Positions 1 to 6,601 of a stretch of DNA of 17,610 nucleotides are shown here, piece by piece. The stretch is from JAWWBG01 sp033721095 (GTDB lineage Bacteria > Actinomycetota > Nitriliruptoria > Nitriliruptorales > Nitriliruptoraceae), in contig JAWWBG010000027.1 of assembly GCA_033721095.1 (NCBI GenBank), forward strand, positions 1 through 17,610. The letters are read 5' to 3'. Every line of letters begins with the position of its first letter. Positions within the stretch are counted from its first letter, which is position 1. The notes beneath the pieces were generated by a model, which saw only the letters and a list, made by a program, of their open reading frames with translations, ran no database searches and was not told the DNA's origin. The position numbers and the translations under genes were made by a program.

Positions 1-37
1 CATCGCTTCGCCCCCCAACCGAGCCCAGCCCAGCACT

Positions 38-77
38 CGGTCTCGCGCTGACAGGGTCGTTCGTCCTGCCGAGACCG
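38..77. repeat. Inverted repeat upstream of the esterase gene
   Basis: Perfect 8-bp arms CGGTCTCG (38-45) and CGAGACCG (70-77) are separated by 24 bases, ending 32 bases before the GTG start at 110. The arms could pair in an mRNA leader or form a binding site. No convincing -35/-10 pair was seen in bases 1-109, so the promoter may lie left of the window or be masked by GC-rich sequence. An 8-bp repeat can occur by chance in such DNA. Confidence 0.3.
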
Positions 78-109
78 CGAGGGCCGGCACTGCCCGAACG
101 GAACAAGTC

Positions 110-1684
110 GTGAGAACGAAGCGCCGGTCGTTGGCGATACTGGGTCCGTTGGTCGTTGCTTCCTCGCTGACAGTCGGTGCAGCCATTGCCGCGGCACCGG
201 CGGCCGCCGACGCCAGAGCCTTTTCCGACGTGCCGGACGAGTTGTCGCCCGACGAGGACAACTCGGACCCCGCTCACCGCGAGGCGTGCGAGGACGTCAC
301 CTCAGACGCGGGCTCGACGGTCATCCGACGGCTCGTTGACGGCCCTCGGCTCGAGGATGGCTCCCTGGCCTTCGTCTCCGGCGTCTGCATCTACCTGCCT
401 CCCGGGTACGCGGATGGGACCCTGCGCTACCCCGTGCTGTATCTCCTCCACGGTGCCTTCGGCTGGCAGGACGATTGGGTTGTCCAAGGTGACGCGCAGG
501 CTGTACTCGACGCCGCATACGAGGAGGACCCCGACAACGCCATGATCGTGGTCATGCCCGATGGCACCTACGACGCCAACTGGGAGGACGACCTCGACGG
601 GTACCCGCTCAACGAGACATACGTCTTTGACCACCTCATTCCCTGGGTCGACCGCCACCTCCGAACGATCCCGACGCGCGCCGGTCGCGCCATGGCCGGC
701 CTGAGCAATGGTGGAGCCGGCACCTTGCGACTTGCGGCGCTCCATCCGGACCACTTCGCCGTCGTCACGGCCATGTCGGCGGCCCTGCCCGTCAACCAGA
801 ACACCGATCCGTTCGACGTGCGCGCGTACGCGAACGACCCCACCGAGATGGCCGACAACCTCAACCAGACCGAGTTGGCGCTGATCTGGGGGCTCGAGTG
901 CGGTGATCCCGATGCCTGCGCCACCTACAACTTCGCATGGGCGTTCGAGAACGCCTGCTGCAACAACGAGATCTACAACCAGCGCCTGCAGCAGGTCGGC
1001 CGCACGCTTCCGTGGCAGTACATCGCCACTGTCGGCGCTCATGACTGGTTCTACTGGAACAAGTGGCTCGCCGAGAATGACGGTCCGTACATCCGCGAAC
1101 GGCTGGCGAATCCCGTCCGAGCGAACGAAGGTGTCGAGCCCGCACCACCGCCGGACGGCTGGTCCTTCCGATCTCTCGAACGCGAGTTCTCGATCTACGG
1201 GATCGATGTTGTCGTGGATCCCGGCCGGGGCGATGAGTTCCTCCGCCTGACGAATGTGCAGTCGAACGCGATGACCCTGACGGGGTCCGGCCTGACGACC
1301 GTCACGACCGCCCGGGTCGGTGATCCCGACACCACCTGGGTCGTGGCGGGAGCCGGCGATGGAGATGCGCTCGAAATCCGCGCCGACGCAACGGGCCGAT
1401 TGACCTTCCAGGTCGACCTGGGCCCAGCCAACGATGTCGACGAGTACTCGCCCCAACAACGGGCGAGCGCTGCCGGCGGCGGCTGGTTCACAACCCGGAC
1501 AGTCACCTTCGAACAGTCGACGACCGGGTCCGTTGCGTCGGATGAACAGGACACCCGGCCGCGTGCGCTGCCCGCCACCGGCGGCGGCATGCTGGTGGGC
1601 GTCGGGCTCGCCATGTGCTTGGCGGGTGTGCTGAATCGGGAAAGGCGCGGTCTCGGGAGAGGCTGGCCATCGCGTGGGACCTGA
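110..1684 (+). CDS. Secreted, wall-anchored alpha/beta-hydrolase (esterase D / feruloyl-esterase-like)
   Basis: Predicted serine esterase of 524 residues acting outside the cell. The GTG start gives a Sec-type signal: MRTKRRS, then a hydrophobic run to about residue 30 with AxA sites. The hydrolase domain spans about 85-330: an LLHG oxyanion-side motif near 112-115, the nucleophile elbow GLSNGG with Ser199, and a C-terminal GAHDWFYW segment that would supply the catalytic His. A beta-rich region (about 350-475) of unknown role follows. The end carries LPATG at 487-491, a hydrophobic stretch and an Arg-rich tail, the layout of a sortase signal; the tail after the Arg residues is longer than usual. 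The stop overlaps the GTG of the next sulfatase by 11 bases, suggesting coupled translation. In this setting it could remove acetyl or other acyl groups from a sulfated glycan; the substrate is inferred. The Shine-Dalgarno is weak. Confidence 0.85.
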   Translation: MRTKRRSLAILGPLVVASSLTVGAAIAAAPAAADARAFSDVPDELSPDEDNSDPAHREACEDVTSDAGSTVIRRLVDGPRLEDGSLAFVSGVCIYLPPGYADGTLRYPVLYLLHGAFGWQDDWVVQGDAQAVLDAAYEEDPDNAMIVVMPDGTYDANWEDDLDGYPLNETYVFDHLIPWVDRHLRTIPTRAGRAMAGLSNGGAGTLRLAALHPDHFAVVTAMSAALPVNQNTDPFDVRAYANDPTEMADNLNQTELALIWGLECGDPDACATYNFAWAFENACCNNEIYNQRLQQVGRTLPWQYIATVGAHDWFYWNKWLAENDGPYIRERLANPVRANEGVEPAPPPDGWSFRSLEREFSIYGIDVVVDPGRGDEFLRLTNVQSNAMTLTGSGLTTVTTARVGDPDTTWVVAGAGDGDALEIRADATGRLTFQVDLGPANDVDEYSPQQRASAAGGGWFTTRTVTFEQSTTGSVASDEQDTRPRALPATGGGMLVGVGLAMCLAGVLNRERRGLGRGWPSRGT

Positions 1685-3686
1685 GTCGAACGCCGATGAC
1701 TGCCTGACTGGGGGTGCGCCCGCTCGGCCGCGAGCCGGGAGCCGTGGCGCATTGCCGGCCACCGGGAGCGGCGCCGCACTCGGAGCGGCGGCGGCCATCG
1801 GCCTTGCGGTGGCCGCATCCCGCCGAGAGGCGGTCAGCCGACGGGACTTTCTGGCAGCGGGCGCCGTCGGCGTCGGAGCCATGGCCTTCCCGGGACTTCG
1901 CCGAGCCGTCGCTCAGGCCGGGCCGGGGGAGCGACCGAACATCGTCTGGTTCCGGAGCGAGGACAACACCGCGAGCTTCATCGGTGCCTATGGCAACGAG
2001 CTCGCCAACACACCGACCATCGACCGCCTGGCTGCCGACGGGGTCCTCTATCGAAACTTCTTCACCACCTCACCGGTCTGCGCGCCCACGAAGCTGGCCT
2101 GGCTGACGGGCATGTACGAGGCCGGGCTGGGGCCCGGTCACAACATGCGGGCAGTCGGCAAGCGGCCCGCCAACGCCGTTGGGTTCGCGACGTGGCTGGC
2201 CAACGCCGGCTACTGGTGCACGACGTCGGGCAACACCGACTACAACACCGACATCGGTGATCAGCACGGCTACCACGATTCGTCCGGAGACTGGCAGACC
2301 GCCGCGGCAAACGGCCAGCCGTTCTTTGCCCTCCTCGGGTCATCGACCTCCCACGAGACGGCCTCGTTCGCTCCCGTCCCGACTGCGACCAACCCGGCCG
2401 ACGTCACGCTGCCCGCCTATCACCCCGACAACCCCGTCCTGCGCCTCGACCGCGCCGCCTACATGGACAAGGTCACGCTCATGGACGCCGAGGTCGGCAA
2501 CCTCCTCAGCCAGCTGGAATCCGAGGGCGTCGCCGACAACACCATCGTCGTCTACAGCTCGGACCACGGGGGAGTGCTGCCTCGGAGCAAGCGCTTCTGC
2601 TACGACAGCGGACTCCATGCGCCGCTGATCATCCGGTTCCCCGAACGGTGGCAGCACCTCGCGCCGGGGCCGGGCGGCACGGTCGTCGATGCGCCCGTGA
2701 GCTCGGTCGACGCGCCACCAACGGTGCTGGCACTGGCCGGCATCGCCCCGCCCGACCACATGCAGGGGCAGGTGTTCGTCGGGCCGGGCTGCGTCCAACG
2801 GGATTACGCGTTCAGCAACCGCAACCGAATGGACGAGTCGATCGACTTCGTGCGAACCGTCCGTGACGAGCGCTTCCGCTACATCCGCAACTACATGCCC
2901 CACCTGCCCTGGGGCCAACACGTCCAGTTCATGTGGCTCCAGGCCGGCGTGCGCTCCTGGGAGCAGGCGCACATCGACGGGACACTGGACGAGGTCCAGG
3001 ACCGCTTCTGGGGCGAGAAGCCGGCCGAGGAGTTCTACGACCTCGACACCGACCCCGACGAGGTCAACAACCTCATCGACGCCCCGGAGCACCAGGACCG
3101 CATCGTCCGGATGCGGGCTGCCCTCGATGAGCACATGTTGCGGATCAACGACAACGGCTTCATCCCCGAGGGCTCCGAAGCCGAGGGGTACGACCAATCG
3201 CGCGTCCCGGGGGCGTATCCACTCCAGCAGCTGCTGGCGCTGGGAGGAGTCGCCATACAGCGGGATCCGGACAATCTCCCCGTGCTCCTGGAAGCACTCG
3301 CCAACGACAACGAGATCGTCCGCTATTGGGGTGCGCTCGGCTGCTCGATGCTCGGGCCTGCGGCCGCGGGCGCGGGCGACGCCCTGCTCGACCACATGAA
3401 TGACGCCTCGGAGGCGCCTTGGGTCCGCATCCAATGTGCGGACGCGCTGGCGCGCTCCGGCGACGCAACCGCCGCGACACCGCTGCTGGCGGACGTTGCC
3501 GCGGACCCGGCAGCCCCCTTCCCGCAGCGCGTCCAGGCCGTCCGCTCGCTCACGTCCATGGGCAGTGCAGCCCTGCCAGCGCTGCCCCAGCTCTCGCTGG
3601 CGGCGGTGGACTCCAACGAGTACGTGGGCAACGCGGGCCGCTACGCAGTTCGCGTCGTCACGGGCACGTACGTGCCTGCCCCATGA
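1674..3686 (+). CDS. Tat-exported sulfatase with C-terminal HEAT-like repeats and a CxPxK active site
   Basis: Alkaline-phosphatase-fold sulfatase, up to 670 residues, resembling bacterial heparan N-sulfatase-like S1 proteins. Visible are PNIVWFRSEDN (metal site, about 88-98), the active-site segment CAPTK (Cys136-Lys140) followed by LAWLTG, and SSDHG (Asp297, His298). The canonical signature CxPxR has Arg where this protein has Lys (codon AAG). Residues about 520-665 look like HEAT repeats, and no sorting signal follows them. The N-terminus is odd: LPATG at 27-31, a hydrophobic run and RR come before a proper Tat motif SRRDFL at 55-60. The GTG at 1674 has GGGAGAGG 11 bases upstream and overlaps the esterase; a GTG at 1809 would give a normal short Tat signal but lacks a clear ribosome site. 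Cys136 should be converted to formylglycine if the maturase accepts Lys. The family call is firm; substrate and start are not. Confidence 0.85.
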   Translation: MGPESNADDCLTGGAPARPRAGSRGALPATGSGAALGAAAAIGLAVAASRREAVSRRDFLAAGAVGVGAMAFPGLRRAVAQAGPGERPNIVWFRSEDNTASFIGAYGNELANTPTIDRLAADGVLYRNFFTTSPVCAPTKLAWLTGMYEAGLGPGHNMRAVGKRPANAVGFATWLANAGYWCTTSGNTDYNTDIGDQHGYHDSSGDWQTAAANGQPFFALLGSSTSHETASFAPVPTATNPADVTLPAYHPDNPVLRLDRAAYMDKVTLMDAEVGNLLSQLESEGVADNTIVVYSSDHGGVLPRSKRFCYDSGLHAPLIIRFPERWQHLAPGPGGTVVDAPVSSVDAPPTVLALAGIAPPDHMQGQVFVGPGCVQRDYAFSNRNRMDESIDFVRTVRDERFRYIRNYMPHLPWGQHVQFMWLQAGVRSWEQAHIDGTLDEVQDRFWGEKPAEEFYDLDTDPDEVNNLIDAPEHQDRIVRMRAALDEHMLRINDNGFIPEGSEAEGYDQSRVPGAYPLQQLLALGGVAIQRDPDNLPVLLEALANDNEIVRYWGALGCSMLGPAAAGAGDALLDHMNDASEAPWVRIQCADALARSGDATAATPLLADVAADPAAPFPQRVQAVRSLTSMGSAALPALPQLSLAAVDSNEYVGNAGRYAVRVVTGTYVPAP

Positions 3687-3694
3687 GCCCGATC

Positions 3695-3699
3695 GGAGA
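3695..3699 (+). promoter_or_regulatory. Ribosome binding site choosing the sulfatase start at 3704
   Basis: GGAGA lies 4 bases before the ATG at 3704. Another in-frame ATG at 3683 overlaps the previous stop as ATGA and would add seven residues. The better-spaced site favours 3704, which places the Tat motif at residues 11-16. Confidence 0.6.
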
Positions 3700-3703
3700 T
3701 CCA

Positions 3704-5431
3704 ATGCCCTCGCAACACGAGCAGGCGACGCTCAGTCGACGGCAGGTCCTCGGGGGCATGGCCGGCCTCGGTGCGGGTGCGGCATCGCTGGCGCTGCCGC
3801 GTGTCGCCCGAGCCGCTGATGCCCGGCAACCGAACATCGTCATCATCCTCGTTGACGACGTCGGCTTCGGTGCCTTGGGCGTGAACGGCCAGCAGTTCGT
3901 CGAGACTCCACACCTCGACCGCATGGCCGCCGAGGGCATCAACTTCACCAGCGCCTATGCGGGTGCCGCGATCTGTGCGCCCTCGAGGTGCTCGTTGCTC
4001 ACGGGCATGCACACGGGGCACGCACGGGTGCGCGACAACTCGTTCGTCGAGACAGGTGAGGAACCCCGGCTCCTCCCGGAGGACACCACGTTCGGCCAGG
4101 TGCTCCAAGCCGCGGGGTACGCAACCGGGATCTTCGGCAAGTGGGGGTTCGGCGACGACGACGCCTATCAACCACTCCCGATCGGCATGGCCTCGAATCC
4201 GGACGCGGGTGGCCCTGTCGGAGACCTCGATCAGAACGTCGGTGATCCCTCCCACCCCCTCCAGAAGGGCTTTGACGAGTTTGTCGGGATGGTCCGACAC
4301 CACCACGCGACGGAGGGGTACTTCCCGAACTACCTGTGGGACGGCAACCAGCGTGTCCTGTTCCCGGAGAACGCCGACGGAGCGCAGACCACGTACGCGC
4401 CGCGCGTCTACACGAACCGTGCGCTCGACTTCATCGATCGCCACCGCGCGATGCCCTTTGCCGTGTTCCTGTCGCTCCAGCTCGCCCACTGGCCCAACCA
4501 CGTCGAGTCGGTGAGCCCCTACGAGGACCGGCCCTGGACGGACGAGATGAAGCGGTACGCGGCCCAGATCACCCTCGCCGACGCGATCGCCGGCGAGGTG
4601 CGCGCAAAGCTCGAAGAGCTCGGCCTCGCCAACGACACGCTGGTCATCTTCTCCAGTGACAACGGGCACACCGAGGAACGGTTCGCGACCGGCTCGGGCG
4701 ACAGCACCCAGAGCATCGGCCCGTCACCGGACAGCGGCGCCGCCGACATTGCCTGGAACATGAGCGGCGGACTCCGAGGGTCCAAGCACAGCGTGTACGA
4801 CGGCGGCATCCGCGTCCCCACCGTCGCCTGGGGTCCCGGGATCGTGGCAGACACCGGACGTCAGGACGACACGCCGTGGGCCTTCAAGGACCTGCTCCCG
4901 ACCTTCGCCGACCTGGCCGGTGTCGCGCCACCCAACGACGTCGACGGCACCTCGATCGTCCCATTGCTGCAGGCGGAGCCGGGCGCTGACCGGCCCCCGG
5001 TGTACTGGGAGCGCCCTCCCTATCTCGGGTTCGCCGTGACGGGTGAGCCGCTTCCGAGCATGACCTACGCCCAGGCCGTTCGTCGTGGGAGGTGGAAGCT
5101 CATCCGGTTCGCGCCGGACACCTCACCTGATCACCCCGATGGCGACTGGCGGTATGAGCTGTACGACCTCGACGCTGACCGCGGCGAGCGCATCAATCAG
5201 GCACTGGCGCAGCCCGAGGTCGTCGCCGAGCTGACCGCGATCATGGCCTCGAGCCACGCGCCACGCCCCTTCGACCGGGAGCCATGGGAGCCCTCGGAGC
5301 GCCCAGAAGGGCAGCCAGCGAAGGATCCTGCACCGCTGCCGTCGACGGGTGCCGGGCTCGGTGCGATGGGCCTCGCCAGCCTGGCACTGGCGGGAGCGGC
5401 GAGCCACTGGCGACGCAGGCGGGTGGGCTAG
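3704..5431 (+). CDS. Tat-exported, wall-anchored arylsulfatase-family sulfatase
   Basis: 575-residue sulfatase of the arylsulfatase A type, removing sulfate esters outside the cell. A Tat signal (SRRQVL at 11-16, h-region to about 38) leads into PNIVIILVDD (metal-binding Asp51, Asp52). The active-site motif is canonical, CAPSR at 91-95 followed by CSLLTG, with Cys91 the residue expected to become formylglycine. SSDNG (Asp319, Asn320) supplies further metal ligands, and a GSKHSVYDGG segment carries the usual Lys. The C-terminus has LPSTG at 545-549, an alanine/leucine-rich helix and RRRR: a sortase signal. It follows the HEAT-tailed sulfatase by 17 bases, so the two are probably co-transcribed. 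It is clearly a paralogue of the sulfatase at 6602, with the active Cys at the same residue number and shared GYATGIFGKWGFG. The maturase gene lies 73 bases downstream on the other strand. The natural substrate cannot be read from sequence. Confidence 0.92.
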   Translation: MPSQHEQATLSRRQVLGGMAGLGAGAASLALPRVARAADARQPNIVIILVDDVGFGALGVNGQQFVETPHLDRMAAEGINFTSAYAGAAICAPSRCSLLTGMHTGHARVRDNSFVETGEEPRLLPEDTTFGQVLQAAGYATGIFGKWGFGDDDAYQPLPIGMASNPDAGGPVGDLDQNVGDPSHPLQKGFDEFVGMVRHHHATEGYFPNYLWDGNQRVLFPENADGAQTTYAPRVYTNRALDFIDRHRAMPFAVFLSLQLAHWPNHVESVSPYEDRPWTDEMKRYAAQITLADAIAGEVRAKLEELGLANDTLVIFSSDNGHTEERFATGSGDSTQSIGPSPDSGAADIAWNMSGGLRGSKHSVYDGGIRVPTVAWGPGIVADTGRQDDTPWAFKDLLPTFADLAGVAPPNDVDGTSIVPLLQAEPGADRPPVYWERPPYLGFAVTGEPLPSMTYAQAVRRGRWKLIRFAPDTSPDHPDGDWRYELYDLDADRGERINQALAQPEVVAELTAIMASSHAPRPFDREPWEPSERPEGQPAKDPAPLPSTGAGLGAMGLASLALAGAASHWRRRRVG

Positions 5432-5504
5432 CGCGTCGCCCCTCCCTCATTTCATGCGCAGGCCCGTCGATCCACGTCACCAGCGATGGCGCAAGCCGAG
5501 CACC

Positions 5505-6443
5505 TCAGGCATCCGCTGCGCATCGAAATCCCGTGTTCCCCGTTGAGTCATGCGCGGCACTGTGGTCGCGAGCCGCGACCCGGTAGCGGTTGCAGTAGCT
5601 GTCGTGGCAGAGATACGACCCCCCGCGGCGCGCGAACTCCTCCGTCGAGCCGTCGCCGGCCTGGGGGAGGGCCGTCCCGGCCATATGGTCGGTCGTCCAG
5701 CGGTCGGCGGTCCATTCCCAGACGTTGCCAGTCATCTCGAACAGGCCAAACCCGTTGGGGCCATACGTCTTGACGGGCGCCGTGCCCAGCCATCCGTCCT
5801 CCTCTGTGTTCTCCACGGGGAATCGACCCTGCCAGATGTTGCACCGCCATCGGTCCCGTGGCGTCAGCTCGTCACCCCATGGGTAGATGGCGCCCGCGAG
5901 GCCGCCGCGCGCGGCGAACTCCCACTCGGCTTCGGTCGGCAGCCGCTTGCCCGCCCAGGTCGCATACGCCCTGGCGTCGTTGTGGGAGACGTGCACCACG
6001 GGATGCTGCGGGCGCCTGGCGACGTCGGTACCCGGCCCCTCCGGTGACCGCCAGGTGGCGCCCTCGACGACCCACCACCACTCGGCACCGGCGACCCGTG
6101 CCTCCACCGTCGAAGCGACGTCGTCGGGAACCAGTAGGTGGAACACGAACGACCAGCCGAACCTCTCGGCGTCCGTGACGTGGCCGGTCTCCTTGACGAA
6201 TCGTCCGAACTGCCGGTTCGTCACGGCCGTCTCGTCGATGAGGAACGGTTCGATCGTGACCTCGCGCACCGGTCCCTCACCGTCGCCGACATTCTGGAGC
6301 GGACCCTCGTACCCCATCGCGAAGGTGCCGCCCGGGAGCGGGATCATGCCGCGTCGTCGCGATGGTCCGGTCGTCGCCACCATCGGAGCGGGCTGTTGCC
6401 CTCGGCGCGGTGGCTCGCGGTGGGGCGCACAGCAGTCGTTCAT
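5505..6443 (-). CDS. Formylglycine-generating enzyme (sulfatase maturase, SUMF1/FGE type)
   Basis: Copper-dependent oxidase that converts the Cys of CxPxR sulfatase motifs to C-alpha-formylglycine. The 312-residue length fits bacterial FGEs. The protein runs from IPLPGGTFAMG through the conserved DETAVTNRQF, HPVVHVSHNDA, GKRLPTEAEWE, RCNIWQG and GNVWEW blocks to GGSYLCHDSYCNRYR, where Cys279 and Cys284 match the paired active-site cysteines of human FGE (Cys336/Cys341), ending GFRCAADA. No signal peptide is seen, so it should act in the cytosol before Tat export of its clients. The chosen ATG gives an N-terminus MNDCCAPHRE in which residues 5-9 (CAPHR) themselves fit the CxPxR substrate motif. 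The ribosome site is weak (AAGAAGG close to the ATG). It sits between two sulfatases it presumably matures, convergent with one and divergent from the other by 158 bases. Confidence 0.96.
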   Translation of the reverse strand: MNDCCAPHREPPRRGQQPAPMVATTGPSRRRGMIPLPGGTFAMGYEGPLQNVGDGEGPVREVTIEPFLIDETAVTNRQFGRFVKETGHVTDAERFGWSFVFHLLVPDDVASTVEARVAGAEWWWVVEGATWRSPEGPGTDVARRPQHPVVHVSHNDARAYATWAGKRLPTEAEWEFAARGGLAGAIYPWGDELTPRDRWRCNIWQGRFPVENTEEDGWLGTAPVKTYGPNGFGLFEMTGNVWEWTADRWTTDHMAGTALPQAGDGSTEEFARRGGSYLCHDSYCNRYRVAARDHSAAHDSTGNTGFRCAADA

Positions 6444-6492
6444 GGCCTTCTTCGATTCTCCGGCGACCGGCAGACTTCTTTGTCACGGGAGG

Positions 6493-6515
6493 CGCAAGTA
6501 TGCAGAGTTCTTGCG
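6493..6515. promoter_or_regulatory. Possible operator between the maturase and sulfatase genes
   Basis: Inverted repeat CGCAAG (6493-6498) and CTTGCG (6510-6515) with an 11-base gap, in the 158-base divergent spacer. The right arm overlaps the proposed -35 of the plus-strand promoter, where a repressor would act. Arms of only six bases make chance occurrence possible. Confidence 0.35.
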
Positions 6516-6539
6516 AGGTTGTGGACGAAGATCTAGGTT
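6511..6539 (+). promoter_or_regulatory. Candidate promoter for the sulfatase at 6602
   Basis: TTGCGA (6511-6516), a 17-base spacer and TAGGTT (6534-6539) fit an actinobacterial housekeeping promoter with a TAnnnT -10 box. Transcription would begin near 6546, leaving a leader of about 55 bases. A perfect 8-base palindrome TCACGTGA (6584-6591) sits just before the ribosome site. Confidence 0.45.
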
Positions 6540-6590
6540 CCTTCGGGATCGGGAATGGGTCTCCTCCCCACCCGTACGCATGGTCACGTG

Positions 6591-6595
6591 AGAGG
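6591..6595 (+). promoter_or_regulatory. Ribosome binding site fixing the sulfatase start at 6602
   Basis: AGAGG ends 6 bases before ATG 6602. The reading frame is open 80 codons further upstream, but that extension overlaps the maturase gene and its promoter region and would bury the Tat signal. Confidence 0.6.
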
Positions 6596-6601
6596 CGAGC
6601 G

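Noticed and set aside
302..1882. Long open frame on the minus strand across the esterase gene
   Set aside because: It is antisense to a gene with clear catalytic motifs, and its Arg/Val-rich product shows no recognisable domain. Long antisense frames are normal in GC-rich DNA; the same holds for 2340-3704, 6584-8218, 10348-11757, 12676-14454, 14501-15802, 15682-17166 and 16848-17606.
3419..3703. N-terminal extension of the sulfatase starting at 3704
   Set aside because: The open frame continues upstream but lies inside the HEAT-tailed sulfatase in another frame, and the ribosome site and Tat signal both support 3704.
5432..5504. Bidirectional terminator between the convergent sulfatase and maturase genes
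   Set aside because: No stable stem or T-run was found in this 73-base spacer on reading.
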